From positions 123,633 through 187,632 of the forward strand of contig DMEU01000004.1 of the NCBI GenBank assembly GCA_003451585.1: a stretch of DNA of 64,000 nt, read 5' to 3'. Source of the stretch: Candidatus Omnitrophota bacterium. GTDB lineage: Bacteria > Omnitrophota > Gorgyraeia > Velamenicoccales > Velamenicoccaceae. The notes beneath the pieces are model-generated. The model made no database searches. It worked only from the letters and a program-made list of their open reading frames with translations, and was not told the DNA's origin. Made by a program: the position numbers and the translations under genes. Shown in pieces: positions 8,280 to 17,082 of the stretch; the stretch's first letter is position 1; each line of letters opens with the position of its first letter.

Positions 8280-9824
8280 CTAAATTTGGTGTCTGTCTAG
8301 GCCCCTGTATTGTATGGCCTCGGCTACGTGTGTGGCATGAATATGGTCTTTTCCTGCCAGGTCTGCTATAGTGCGCGCAACCTTTAATATCTTATCGAAC
8401 GCCCTGCTCGAGAGATGTAATTCATCGATGGCGGACTTTAAAAGGGATGAACATTCTCTGTCGAGGACACAGGATCTCCTTGTCTGCCTGTGGTCCATAA
8501 AGGCATTAAACGGAGCTTCTTCTTTTACTCCTGCGGCATAGAGGCGCTCTTTTTGAATAGCATGACAACACAGTATCCTCTCCTTAATGGCCGCGGAATC
8601 CTCGGACGGCCTGTTATCTGCCAGTTCCTGATATTTTAACGAAGGGACATCCATGTGTATATCGATGCGGTCTAATAGCGGGCCGGAGATCTTAGACCGG
8701 TAGCGATGTATTTGCCGTGGTGTGCAGGTACAGCTGTTGTCGGGTTGGCCGAACCTGCCGCAAGGGCAGGGATTCATGGCGCAAATAAGCATAAAACGCG
8801 ACGGGAATGTTATTGACCTGGCAGCCCGGGCTACGCGTATTTGACCGTCTTCAAGCGGTTGCCGCAGTACTTCAAGCACATCGCGCCGGAATTCCGGTAA
8901 CTCATCCAAAAACAAGATGCCGTTATGCGCCAGGCTTATCTCTCCTGCCTGCGGGAAGCTGCCTCCGCCTACCAGGGCTATGTTGGAGATGGTGTGGTGA
9001 GGAGACCTGAAGGGCCTGGATTCTATCAGCCCTGCCTTTGGGTCCAGCAGTCCCGCGCTCGAGTGTATCTTTGTGGTCTCAAGCGCTTCCTCTTTGCTTA
9101 AAGGCGGTAATATGGTAGTAACTCTTTTGGCGAGCATGGTCTTACCGCTGCCAGGCGGTCCTATTAAAAGGATGTTGTGCATTCCTCCGGCAGCGATCTC
9201 CAAAGCCCGTTTAGCGGCCATCTGGCCTTTTACATCGCAGAAATCCGGCCCATCGATAAGCCGTGTTCCGTAATGGCCTTGAATATTGCAATGGGCGGCT
9301 GGAGGCAAGCTGTCAGGTTGGTACAGGAAGGCTACTAGATCCCGAAGTGTTTTAATGCCATAGACTTTTATTCCTTCAACTACTGAGGCCTCATTTGCAT
9401 TGTCTAAGGGCAGGACCAGCCTCTTGATCTTTTTTCTCCTCAAGGCCAGCGCCATTGAAAGCGCTCCTTTTACTGCCCTGAGCTCACCATATAACGACAA
9501 CTCACCAATGAAAAAATAATCATCGAGTAGGGCCTTGTCTATCTGTTTTGAAGCAGCGAGTATGCCAAGTGCTATGGCAAGGTCAAAAGAGGAGCCTTCT
9601 TTCCTGATGTTCGCCGGTGCCAGATTTATTGTGATCTTATCTGCCGGGTAGGTAAATTCGCTGTTTTTTAATCCGGAGCGCACCCGTTCTTTACTTTCTT
9701 TTATTGTAGAATCGGGGAGCCCTACAATGGCTATATTAGGCAGGCCATTTGCGACATCGACCTCTATTTCCACAGGGAAAGCATCGATACCTAAAATACT
9801 GAACGTATGGACTTTTGCAAGCAT
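8280..9824 (-). CDS. comM: YifB/ComM-family Mg-chelatase-like AAA+ ATPase
   Basis: A 514-aa ComM/YifB-type protein. It has the N-terminal ChlI-like domain (VDVANGLPNIAIVGLPD), a Walker A GPPGSGKTMLAKR, a Walker B-type ILFLDELPEF, a SPHHTIS segment and the zinc-like AMNPCPCG motif. ComM is a hexameric helicase that promotes branch migration during natural transformation in Vibrio and Haemophilus; its role elsewhere is less certain. I chose the ATG at 9824 because the protein then starts MLAKVHTFSILGIDAFPVE as the family does. The upstream extension to 9899 runs through tandem repeats. Confidence 0.93.
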   Translation of the reverse strand: MLAKVHTFSILGIDAFPVEIEVDVANGLPNIAIVGLPDSTIKESKERVRSGLKNSEFTYPADKITINLAPANIRKEGSSFDLAIALGILAASKQIDKALLDDYFFIGELSLYGELRAVKGALSMALALRRKKIKRLVLPLDNANEASVVEGIKVYGIKTLRDLVAFLYQPDSLPPAAHCNIQGHYGTRLIDGPDFCDVKGQMAAKRALEIAAGGMHNILLIGPPGSGKTMLAKRVTTILPPLSKEEALETTKIHSSAGLLDPKAGLIESRPFRSPHHTISNIALVGGGSFPQAGEISLAHNGILFLDELPEFRRDVLEVLRQPLEDGQIRVARAARSITFPSRFMLICAMNPCPCGRFGQPDNSCTCTPRQIHRYRSKISGPLLDRIDIHMDVPSLKYQELADNRPSEDSAAIKERILCCHAIQKERLYAAGVKEEAPFNAFMDHRQTRRSCVLDRECSSLLKSAIDELHLSSRAFDKILKVARTIADLAGKDHIHATHVAEAIQYRGLDRHQI

Positions 9825-9832
9825 ATCAGGGG

Positions 9833-9979
9833 TTAAAGTGCTTGTATTGCACTCACTAGCGCTCGTGAATACTCCACTAAATGCACGCTTTGCGTGCACA
9901 TTAAAGTGCTTGCCCTTGTTCGCATGCGTTCACAAGGACTGCGTTCAATGCGCACTTCGTGCGCACATTAATGTGCTTG
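9833..9979. repeat. Imperfect 67-68 bp tandem repeat with internal hairpins
   Basis: The word TTAAAGTGCTTG begins at 9833 and 9901 and recurs as TTAATGTGCTTG at 9968, so the periods are 68 and 67 bases. Each unit ends with a compact palindrome: TGCACGC-TTT-GCGTGCA in the first and TGCGCAC-TTC-GTGCGCA in the second. The second unit also holds CCTTG...CAAGG around CGCATGCG. It lies directly upstream of comM (- strand). Function unknown; it could be a REP-like remnant or a structured comM leader. Confidence 0.6.
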
Positions 9980-10006
9980 ATTTCCTTAGTGGTTATACCT
10001 TATAAT
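9977..10006 (+). promoter_or_regulatory. Candidate sigma70-type promoter
   Basis: TTGATT at 9977-9982 and a perfect TATAAT at 10001-10006 are 18 bases apart on the + strand. Transcription would start near 10013, within the small palindrome GGAAAGTTTCC (10008-10018), a possible operator. It would drive the gene at 10179 with a leader of about 165 bases. Confidence 0.4.
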
Positions 10007-10018
10007 AGGAAAGTTTCC

Positions 10019-10178
10019 GGTACAATGTGTTTAAATTGAGTTTGGCTATTTTGAGCTCTTTGCGGGAAAGTGCGCAGGTAAAACGACAGGCAGTGCGCGA
10101 CACAGCGGGAAAAAGAACTTTGTAGAAAAAATTACCATATTATCAGGGTCCTGTCAATATAAACTTCCAGGGGAGAGC
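10019..10178. other. Noncoding leader before the 10179 gene
   Basis: This is the rest of the only gene-free stretch longer than 300 bases (9825-10178). After the tandem repeats and the candidate promoter, it holds a possible stem GCGCA...TGCGC (about 10072-10098) and the related words GCGGGAAAG and GCGGGAAAAAG. I recognise no riboswitch or ncRNA family and see no open frame with a ribosome site. It ends in GGGGAGAG, the ribosome site of the next gene. Confidence 0.35.
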
Positions 10179-10853
10179 ATGAGATCACCCGTCATTTGGG
10201 CAATAATAGCGTTCTTGCTGGGAATTTCTCTTTTCGGCATCTACAAGTCCCTTGAGCTTGGTACAAAAAACCTGGTCTTGTCTAATTCGCTTTCCGCGCT
10301 TAAGACCGAACTGAATATGACCCAGGCCTCACTTGCAGCGGCAAGGCAGTCTTTGGGCGACAGCTATATGAAGAACGCCGAGCTGGAGGGCCAGCTTGCC
10401 CTTATGGATAAAAGGCTTGACCGGCAGGCAGAGGATATTAAGGGGTATGTCGGTAAGATCTCATTTATGTCGGCCAAGCTTGCCGAGACGGCCCGCGCTA
10501 ATGCCGCGCTTTACGCGGAGAACAAAGGCATAGCCAACCAGTCTATCCGCGCGAAATTAGAGACACAGGAGATGAGGAATAAGCTTTCTTCCATAGCGGA
10601 ATTAAAAAAGGCCATAAAAGAGCTTAAAGTCAGGATCAGCAAGGAAAAAAAACTTAAACCGGCCTCACCGTCAGGCCAGAAGAAAATGGCGCGCAAGAAT
10701 AAAACGTTTGCGCTTTTTGCGCGAAAAGAGATAATTAGACAGCCAATTGTGGGTAACGGCGGGTTTTTGATCAAGGACGGCAGGCCGACGTTAAACGGAG
10801 TGGTGGATATCCGCGTGGTACCTGCGGAATTATCGTTATCCGGCACTAATTGA
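10179..10853 (+). CDS. Membrane-anchored coiled-coil protein of unknown function
   Basis: A 224-aa protein I cannot assign to a family. Residues 5-22 form one hydrophobic anchor. Residues about 30-155 are rich in Leu, Ala, Glu and Lys in heptad-like spacing and should form a long coiled coil. A very basic Lys/Arg stretch follows (about 145-185), then a small C-terminal tail with alternating hydrophobics. The layout suggests a periplasmic rod anchored in the inner membrane. GGGGAGAG precedes the ATG. The next genes are also envelope-related. Confidence 0.7.
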   Translation: MRSPVIWAIIAFLLGISLFGIYKSLELGTKNLVLSNSLSALKTELNMTQASLAAARQSLGDSYMKNAELEGQLALMDKRLDRQAEDIKGYVGKISFMSAKLAETARANAALYAENKGIANQSIRAKLETQEMRNKLSSIAELKKAIKELKVRISKEKKLKPASPSGQKKMARKNKTFALFARKEIIRQPIVGNGGFLIKDGRPTLNGVVDIRVVPAELSLSGTN

Positions 10854-10887
10854 CTGCGACAAGCGTTATACTGAAAGGACCGTATTT

Positions 10888-11337
10888 ATGCCAGACATTT
10901 TTGCAAGCATGCTGCGTAACCATGTATTAATTGTGACGCTGCTTGCCTGGGCCATAGCCCAGACGATAAAGGTGGCCTTAGGAGTTCTTAGGACGAAGAG
11001 GTTTGATTTCAGGTGGTTTATAGGCACGGGCGGCATGCCTTCGGCACACGCAGCGGGTTCAAGCGCGTTGGCTGTGGTAATCGGTATCGAGTACGGGTTT
11101 GATACGGTATTATTCGCTTTAGCGGCGGTTTTTGCCATGGTAACTATGTTCGATGCGCAGGGTGTGCGCCGGTCAACAGGCAAGCAGGCGGCGATACTCA
11201 ATAAAGTCCTCGATGATATTTATTGGCAGGGTAAGATAGAAGAAGACCGCCTTAAGGAGCTTATAGGACATACGCCTATAGAAGTATTTATGGGCTCGAT
11301 CATAGGTATTTTGTTGGCTATTATCTTTCAGAGATAA
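10888..11337 (+). CDS. Divergent PAP2-family (DUF212, YuiD-like) membrane protein
   Basis: A 149-aa integral membrane protein. The early motif FIGTGGMPSAHAAGSSALA and the later DAQGVRRSTGKQA match the DUF212 or divergent PAP2 family, which is distantly related to acid phosphatases and vanadium haloperoxidases; the PSAH and R...H residues echo the phosphatase signature. Hydrophobic segments occur at about residues 8-28, 48-65, 67-85 and 130-147. Enzyme activity has not been established for the family to my knowledge. It lies between envelope-protein genes. Confidence 0.85.
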   Translation: MPDIFASMLRNHVLIVTLLAWAIAQTIKVALGVLRTKRFDFRWFIGTGGMPSAHAAGSSALAVVIGIEYGFDTVLFALAAVFAMVTMFDAQGVRRSTGKQAAILNKVLDDIYWQGKIEEDRLKELIGHTPIEVFMGSIIGILLAIIFQR

Positions 11338-11352
11338 AACGGAGGAAAGAAA

Positions 11353-12198
11353 ATGAAAAAAAATTTGATCATAGCCGGGGTAATCGTCGTAGTCTTGGTG
11401 CTTTTTGTGATAGGGATGAAGTTTAAGAAGGTCCAGCCGGCGCAGCGCGCATCTGTTCCAGGGGATGCCGTAGTCCAGACATCGCCTGCGCAGCCAGGTT
11501 TTGATGCCGCTTTAAAGGATTCGATAGCACTGGAAAATAAGGGCGAGCTTTTAGCCGCAAGGGACGGTTATAGAAGTATCATCGCCTCTTATGCGTCGCG
11601 CTCTGATATCGGAGGTGTGCAAAAGAGGCTTGAAGATATCAGCATGCGCATCATACTCTCCGCTATAAATGTCCCTGGACAGACAACGGTCCGCGAAGTA
11701 AAGGCGGGGGATTCCCTTAGCATGATAGCCGATGAGTACCGCACGACAGTAGAGCTTTTAAAGAGGCAGAATGGATTGAAGTCCGATATTATCCGTCCCG
11801 GGCAGCGCCTAAGGGTATGGACAGGGCGTTTTAGCGTTCTGGTGGATAAGTCGCTGAATTCCCTGACGCTGAAATCCGAAGGAGAGGTCATGAAGACATT
11901 CAGCGTATCCACGGGCAAAGATAATATTACCCCGACAGGAACGTTTAAGGTCGTCAACAAACTTAAAGATCCGTCCTGGACATATAGCGGTGAGCTTATT
12001 CCTGCCGGAGACCCAAGGAATATACTCGGCACCCGCTGGCTGGGCTTTGATATCCCGAGTTACGGCATACACGGCACGACGCAGCCTGAGAGCATAGGGC
12101 AGCAGGCTACCGCAGGTTGTGTCCGCATGTTGAATGACGAGGTGGAACTCCTCTACGACATTCTGCCTGTCAATACGGAAGTGACGATCATTGATTGA
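11353..12198 (+). CDS. LysM and L,D-transpeptidase (YkuD) domain protein
   Basis: A 281-aa exported protein: an N-terminal membrane segment (about residues 5-22), a LysM repeat around residues 117-160 (VKAGDSLSMIADEY... IRPGQRLRVW) and a C-terminal YkuD domain. The catalytic motif is IHGTTQPESIG followed by AGCVRMLNDEVE, containing the active-site Cys of SxGCxRM type. Such enzymes cross-link peptidoglycan 3-3 or attach proteins to it. A good GGAGG ribosome site precedes the ATG. Confidence 0.93.
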   Translation: MKKNLIIAGVIVVVLVLFVIGMKFKKVQPAQRASVPGDAVVQTSPAQPGFDAALKDSIALENKGELLAARDGYRSIIASYASRSDIGGVQKRLEDISMRIILSAINVPGQTTVREVKAGDSLSMIADEYRTTVELLKRQNGLKSDIIRPGQRLRVWTGRFSVLVDKSLNSLTLKSEGEVMKTFSVSTGKDNITPTGTFKVVNKLKDPSWTYSGELIPAGDPRNILGTRWLGFDIPSYGIHGTTQPESIGQQATAGCVRMLNDEVELLYDILPVNTEVTIID

Positions 12199-12210
12199 CG
12201 GGATAAAAAT

Positions 12211-13173
12211 ATGATAGGCCTAGACTTTGAAAAACCGATAGTAGAGCTTCAGAAAAAGATCAACGAGCTCAAGAAATTCACGTCCGATAAAAATATAGAC
12301 CTTTCCGGAGAGACCAGGCGGCTGGAGGAAAAGCTTGAGCAACTTCGCCGCGATATCTACGGAAAACTAACCGCATGGCAGCGCGTCCAGATATCCCGCC
12401 ATCCGCACCGGCCGTATACCTTAGATTATATCCAGCTTATCTTAAAGGACTTTGTGGAACTGCATGGCGACAGGGCGTTCCGCGACGACAAGGCCATAAT
12501 CACGGGCTTAGCAAAGCTGGACGGCCAGAAGATAGTGGTCATAGGCCAGCAGAAAGGCCGTGACACAAAAGAGAACCTTAGCCGCACGTTCGGCTGCGCT
12601 CATCCGGAAGGTTACCGCAAAGCCCTTCGCATGATGGAGATGGCGCAGAAGTTCGGTCTTCCAGTCCTTATATTCATCGATACGCCCGGCGCTTATCCTG
12701 GGATAGGAGCTGAAGAAAGGGGCCAGGCCCAGGCCATCGCGTGGAACCTCAAGATGATGTCCGGCATAAAGACGCCGATAGTGGCTGTTGTCATCGGCGA
12801 AGGCGGCTCAGGCGGGGCATTGGGCATAGGTATAGCAGATAAGGTGTGTGTTCTTGAAAATGCCTATTATTCCGTTATCTCGCCGGAAGGTTGCGCGGCT
12901 ATCCTTTGGAAGAACAGCGCAAAGGCCCCGGATGCTGCCGAGGCGTTGAAATTGACCGGGCAGGACCTTTTAAGATTCGGGGTCATTGACGAGGTCATCA
13001 AAGAGCCGTTAGGCGGAGCGCATGTAGACCCACAAGAGGCGGCTAAAAATATTAAGTCTGCTGTAAAAAAATATTTTATTGAGCTGATGAAGATCCCGCG
13101 TGATGAGCTTGTCAACCTCCGTTATAATAAATTCAGGTCGATGGGCAGGTTCGAGGAGAACCTTGAGCAATGA
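12211..13173 (+). CDS. accA: Acetyl-CoA carboxylase carboxyltransferase, alpha subunit
   Basis: AccA with AccD transfers carboxyl from biotin to acetyl-CoA and so makes malonyl-CoA, the extender for fatty acids and polyketides. The 320-aa length is typical. Seen are the N-terminal helical part (LDFEKPIVELQKKI), RHPHRPYTLDYI, GDRAFRDDKAI, and the oxyanion-hole region GEGGSGGALGI with YYSVISPEGCAAILW. accD, accB and accC are not in the window. The stop overlaps the PadR gene start as ATGA. It could feed the PKS at 24-27 kb, but it is also a housekeeping gene. Confidence 0.97.
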   Translation: MIGLDFEKPIVELQKKINELKKFTSDKNIDLSGETRRLEEKLEQLRRDIYGKLTAWQRVQISRHPHRPYTLDYIQLILKDFVELHGDRAFRDDKAIITGLAKLDGQKIVVIGQQKGRDTKENLSRTFGCAHPEGYRKALRMMEMAQKFGLPVLIFIDTPGAYPGIGAEERGQAQAIAWNLKMMSGIKTPIVAVVIGEGGSGGALGIGIADKVCVLENAYYSVISPEGCAAILWKNSAKAPDAAEALKLTGQDLLRFGVIDEVIKEPLGGAHVDPQEAAKNIKSAVKKYFIELMKIPRDELVNLRYNKFRSMGRFEENLEQ

Positions 13174-13730
13174 AGATAGAGCAGGAACTTTTGATCCTAG
13201 GTTTATTGAAAGAAAAACCCAGGCACGGTTATGAGATAAAAAAGCAGATAAAAGAGGTCATAAGCACATTCGCGGCTTTGGAAGTAGAGTCGATCTACTA
13301 CACTTTGAACCTTCTTGAAAAAAAAGGTTTTGTAAAGAAGGCTGTACCGGTTCAAGGCGTGAGGCCTGAGAAATTTGTCTATAGCCTGACACCAAAGGGG
13401 GATGCCCGTTTCACGCAGCTTTTGACCAAGAGCATTTTGACCGTTGAGAGGCCTAAGTTCAGTGTGGATATCGCGCTCTATTTCCTTCCGTATCTGCCGG
13501 TCGATATTGCCAGGCATCGTTTAAAAGGAAGGGTCAGGATGCTTTCCAAAGTTGAAGAGGCCCTAAAGACACTGGCCGGCCAGTTAAAGGAAAGATCATC
13601 GTATCATCTTAAGTCTATAGTTGAACATAATCTGGAACTCTTGCAGGCTGAGAAAAAGTTCATACAGGATACAGGCGTTGAGCTTGGCAAGCAAAAAATT
13701 TCCATCCCAGAGTGGCCCCATTCTTCGTAA
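13170..13730 (+). CDS. PadR-family transcriptional regulator
   Basis: A 186-aa regulator with an N-terminal winged helix typical of PadR: LILGLLKEKPRHGYEIKKQI, then SIYYTLNLLEKKGFVKK, and a C-terminal helical dimerisation region with a Lys/Glu-rich coiled coil. PadR proteins usually repress nearby genes in response to small aromatic or toxic ligands. It is translationally coupled to accA. The acyl-CoA ligase promoter 64 bases downstream contains a perfect palindrome that is a plausible target (inference). Confidence 0.88.
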   Translation: MKIEQELLILGLLKEKPRHGYEIKKQIKEVISTFAALEVESIYYTLNLLEKKGFVKKAVPVQGVRPEKFVYSLTPKGDARFTQLLTKSILTVERPKFSVDIALYFLPYLPVDIARHRLKGRVRMLSKVEEALKTLAGQLKERSSYHLKSIVEHNLELLQAEKKFIQDTGVELGKQKISIPEWPHSS

Positions 13731-13793
13731 CATATTGTGCCTGCAAGGGTTAAATTCCTAATTCACCCTGTTTTATCGATTTAAAAATTTCAT

Positions 13794-13822
13794 TTGACAT
13801 ATTTAAATTTGAATAGTAAAAT
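13794..13822 (+). promoter_or_regulatory. Strong sigma70-type promoter of the acyl-CoA ligase gene
   Basis: A perfect TTGACA (13794-13799) is followed after exactly 17 bases by TAAAAT (13817-13822). The expected start of transcription is near 13829, about 15 bases before the ATG. The region is very AT-rich compared with the coding DNA around it. Confidence 0.75.
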
Positions 13823-13831
13823 TTTACTATT
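13812..13831. promoter_or_regulatory. 20-bp perfect palindrome over the -10 and start site (putative operator)
   Basis: AATAGTAAAATTTTACTATT reads the same on both strands. It covers the -10 box and the expected transcription start, so a bound dimer would block RNA polymerase. The closest candidate regulator is the PadR-type protein encoded just upstream. The pairing is an inference. Confidence 0.65.
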
Positions 13832-13843
13832 TATGGAGGGTCT

Positions 13844-15358
13844 ATGCCTAATGTAATTCGCGACTTGTTGGAAAAACAAGCAAGTGCTTTTCCGGAAAAG
13901 CCGGCTATTATCTTTCAAGACAAGCCGGTCACATTCGTGCGCTTAAAAGACGATGTATTTCGCCTGGCGAACGGCCTGATAAAGTATGGGGTAAAAAAGG
14001 GCGATAAGGTGGCCCTGTATCTGCCTAACTGGCCGGAGTATGTATATTCCTACCTTGCTCTCTTCTCCATAGGCGCTACCGTAGTTCCTTTTGATTTTAT
14101 GTTAAAGAACGACGAGCTGGAGGCTTGCCTTAACCATTGCCAGGCGAGTTTATTGATCGCAAAGTATAAAGAGGACGTCTCTTTGGAAAAAATTAAGGCG
14201 GATGTCCCATCGTTAAAAGACATCGCGTTGGTACATGATCGTAAGATAGATAGCTTCCTCGCGTTTGAGGATCTTTTGGGCAGCGGAGATTCGACGGCGC
14301 CGAAAGTTGATATCGCGGACAGCGATAGATCGCTCATACTCTATACATCCGGCTCGACCGGAAGGCCAAAAGGCGTCATGCTCAATTACCGGCATCTGAC
14401 AGCGTCCCCTAAGGCCATGGAGTATTTCGTCGACCTGACACCGGCTGATGTCAAGATATCCGCCCTTCCTCTTTCCCACGCAGGCGGCCTGGTCTATATC
14501 CAGAATTGCATATTTTTTGCCATAACCCTTGTCTTAATGGAGAGGTTCGTCCCGGTAGAGTTCTTAAAGAACGTCGAGAAGTATAAAGCGACATGTTTTC
14601 ACATGGTCCCGCCTATGTACTACGCGCTCCTGAGCTTAAAGGAGTTTGAAAAATACGATCTATCCAGCATACGCTGGGTCAATGTTTTCGGCGCGCCGAA
14701 CTCACCCGAAACGATAAGGCGTTTTAAGACTTATTGCCCCAAAGCTAAGCTTTTGAACGGTTGGGGGCTTACAGAGACCAACGCGCCTAATACCGTGATA
14801 CCTTTGGGCTCAGATAAGATCGAGTCTATCGGGAGGCCTGCGCCATGGGTCGATATCAGGCTCATAGATGATGAGGGCAAAGAAGTGCCCGAAGGCGGAG
14901 CCGGTGAGCTTGTGCTGAAAAGCTGGGTCGTCATGGACGGGTATTATAATGACCCTGCGATGACAGCGGATGTTTTAAAAGACGGGTGGTTTTATACAGG
15001 CGACCTTGCTCGACGGGATAATGAAGGCATGTACTATATAGTAGGCCGCAAAAAGGATATGATAAAAGCCGCCGGGCAACTCGTTTTTCCTTCTGAGGTC
15101 GAAGAGGCCATACATAAACATCCAAAAGTAAAAGAGGCGGCTGTCATAGGCGTGCCGGATGCATTGCGCGGCGAAGCGGTAAAGGCGTTCGTCGTATTAA
15201 AAGATACTGAAGCCGTATCCGATTCCGACCTGCGCCAGTTCTGCCGTCAGCATCTGGCGCATTTTAAATTGCCGCATACATTCGTTTTTTTAAATGAGTT
15301 GCCGAAGAACAGGGCGGGTAAGATCGATAAAGTGGCATTAAGGGAAATTCGCGACTGA
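13844..15358 (+). CDS. AMP-forming acyl-CoA synthetase/ligase
   Basis: A 504-aa member of the adenylate-forming family. The P-loop LILYTSGSTGRPKGVM is near residues 166-182, followed by GWGLTET (A5), YTGDLARRD (A7, hinge) and a late KNRAGKIDK with the catalytic Lys (A10). It activates a carboxylic acid as acyl-AMP and transfers it to CoA. Length and motifs fit medium- or long-chain or aromatic acid ligases; the substrate cannot be read from sequence. It has its own strong promoter and may supply a starter unit to the PKS downstream. Confidence 0.93.
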   Translation: MPNVIRDLLEKQASAFPEKPAIIFQDKPVTFVRLKDDVFRLANGLIKYGVKKGDKVALYLPNWPEYVYSYLALFSIGATVVPFDFMLKNDELEACLNHCQASLLIAKYKEDVSLEKIKADVPSLKDIALVHDRKIDSFLAFEDLLGSGDSTAPKVDIADSDRSLILYTSGSTGRPKGVMLNYRHLTASPKAMEYFVDLTPADVKISALPLSHAGGLVYIQNCIFFAITLVLMERFVPVEFLKNVEKYKATCFHMVPPMYYALLSLKEFEKYDLSSIRWVNVFGAPNSPETIRRFKTYCPKAKLLNGWGLTETNAPNTVIPLGSDKIESIGRPAPWVDIRLIDDEGKEVPEGGAGELVLKSWVVMDGYYNDPAMTADVLKDGWFYTGDLARRDNEGMYYIVGRKKDMIKAAGQLVFPSEVEEAIHKHPKVKEAAVIGVPDALRGEAVKAFVVLKDTEAVSDSDLRQFCRQHLAHFKLPHTFVFLNELPKNRAGKIDKVALREIRD

Positions 15359-15370
15359 AAGGAGCTTTAT

Positions 15371-16120
15371 ATGCAGATGAAAAAAGACATACATTTGACC
15401 GGGCAGGACCTGCTTGGTATGGTCCAGGTAAGGCCTGGAGATTTTGGAAAGTATGCTATTGTGCCAGGGCCTGCCGAGAGGCGCGACGCTATTTTGCAGT
15501 ATGTGGATAGGCCCGTTAAAAGTTTTTCATTCTTTGAATATGCCGTATACACGGGGGCCTATGAAGGTATAAAGATCGCTGTTGGTAACGGAGGCAGGTT
15601 CTCTCCGGACTCGGCCATTATCGCAGAGATACTTTGCGCTGGTAAAGTGGAGTATATTATTCGCGCCGGTTCCTGCGGCGCATTGGATGAAAATATGAAG
15701 GTCGGCGATATCGTCCTGGCGACAGGCGTTATACGCGGTGACGGCGTGACCCCTTATTACGTGGACAAGGATTTTAAGACGGTGTCGGACAAAAGCGCGC
15801 TTGACGCTGTTGAACGCGCCGCGCAACAGGAAGGCGCTAAGGTATGCAAAGGCCTGATGTGGACGACGGATGCCCTTCTTCGCGAGACCAGGGAGGTCGT
15901 AGAGAAGGCAAGGGGAGAAGGCGCTATAGCCGTGGACATGGTATCAAGCTCAATGATGACCATAGCGCAGTTGAACGGCGTCAAGGCCGTATCGGTTTCC
16001 GCTGTCAGTGATAACCTGATAACCGGCGAGCTCGGTTTTATGAATCCCGATTATTACGACGCCGAGGCAAAAGTTATAAAGATCTGCCTTGATGCGGTGA
16101 AGATATTGGCGGGGAAATGA
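15371..16120 (+). CDS. Nucleoside phosphorylase (PNP/UDP family)
   Basis: A 249-aa family-1 nucleoside phosphorylase: VPGPAERRDAI near the N-terminus, the phosphate-binding VGNGGRFSPDSA, AGSCGALDENMKVGDIVLA, and AIAVDMVSSSMM (the ME/D purine or ribose-binding region). It splits a nucleoside with phosphate into base and ribose-1-phosphate. Next to an MtnA-like isomerase and a class II aldolase the likely substrate is methylthioadenosine or 5'-deoxyadenosine (inference). AAAGGAG precedes the ATG, and the stop overlaps the next gene by 4 bases. Confidence 0.9.
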   Translation: MQMKKDIHLTGQDLLGMVQVRPGDFGKYAIVPGPAERRDAILQYVDRPVKSFSFFEYAVYTGAYEGIKIAVGNGGRFSPDSAIIAEILCAGKVEYIIRAGSCGALDENMKVGDIVLATGVIRGDGVTPYYVDKDFKTVSDKSALDAVERAAQQEGAKVCKGLMWTTDALLRETREVVEKARGEGAIAVDMVSSSMMTIAQLNGVKAVSVSAVSDNLITGELGFMNPDYYDAEAKVIKICLDAVKILAGK

Positions 16121-17082
16121 AAGAATCCATTCTATTCTGGCCTGTCCGCTTAGAAGGCAATACGCTTTATATCTTAGATGAGACCAAGGTCCCAAAAAAA
16201 GTCTCTTATATTAAGGCAAGCGGTTACCGTCAGGCTATCGATGCGGTGGTTTCTATGAAGACGCGCGCCTTCGGCCAGTTTCTGACAGTTTGTTACAGTT
16301 TCATCCTTGAAACTAAAAAGGCTAAAGGCCGGGATGTGTCTGTGTTGATGGAGCATTTAAAACACGTAGCTGAGGCATTTAACAACAGCCGCCCCACATT
16401 CCCTTTCGCCGAAGTCACGGGGATGGCTTTAGGTATAGCCAAGAAAGTCCATAACAGCCCTGATCTTTCCAGTGATTTTATACGCGCCATGGAGGGGATG
16501 CTTGAAGGCATACGTAAGCAGAGATATGACCGTGCCCGGCGTGCCGCAGGTCTTTTAAAAGACGGCGATAGCGTATTGACGCACTGCCACGTTTCAGGTG
16601 AGATGAGCATGATAGGCGAGTTTTGCCGCATGCAAGGCAAGTTGGTCAGATTTTTTGCGACTGAGACAAGGCCTTATTTCCAAGGGGCGCGCCTGACAGC
16701 GTGGGAATTAAAAGAAGAAGGTTTTGACGTTACTCTTGTGCCTGACAATGCGGTGGCAAAATTGATGAGCGATAAAAAAGTTGATCGCGTGATAGTAGGT
16801 TCGGACCGGTCCGCCAAGAACGGGGACTTTGCCAATAAGATAGGCACGTATCAGATCGCGCTTTTAGCCAGGCATTTCCACATTCCTTTTTATGTGCTTG
16901 TGCAGCCGTCCGATAAATTGCAGTCCGGCCGTGATATCCCGATAGAGATACGCGATGACGACGAGATCCTGATGTTCGAAGGCAGGAGGCTCGCGCCAAC
17001 GGGCTGCGCGGCCTATTATCCCGGTTTTGACGTTGTGCCCCATGAACTGGTGTCCGAACATATAGCTATCAATGCAAATTAA
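16117..17082 (+). CDS. MtnA/eIF2B-alpha-like aldose-1-phosphate isomerase
   Basis: A 321-aa protein of the eIF2B/MtnA superfamily. The catalytic Cys is C157 in LTHCHVSGEMS and the catalytic Asp is D230 in VIVGSDRSAKNGD; ETRPYFQGARLTAWEL and FANKIGTYQIALLA are also conserved. These residues fit 5-methylthioribose-1-phosphate isomerase and related ribose-bisphosphate isomerases. Following a nucleoside phosphorylase, it would turn the 1-phosphate of a 5-modified ribose into the ribulose form. The N-terminus is shorter than in classic MtnA, so the exact substrate is open. Confidence 0.82.
   Translation: MKESILFWPVRLEGNTLYILDETKVPKKVSYIKASGYRQAIDAVVSMKTRAFGQFLTVCYSFILETKKAKGRDVSVLMEHLKHVAEAFNNSRPTFPFAEVTGMALGIAKKVHNSPDLSSDFIRAMEGMLEGIRKQRYDRARRAAGLLKDGDSVLTHCHVSGEMSMIGEFCRMQGKLVRFFATETRPYFQGARLTAWELKEEGFDVTLVPDNAVAKLMSDKKVDRVIVGSDRSAKNGDFANKIGTYQIALLARHFHIPFYVLVQPSDKLQSGRDIPIEIRDDDEILMFEGRRLAPTGCAAYYPGFDVVPHELVSEHIAINAN

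Noticed and set aside
9833..9979. Possible CRISPR array because of regular repeated words
   Set aside because: Only two imperfect units with different lengths and internal hairpins, no unique spacers and no cas genes.
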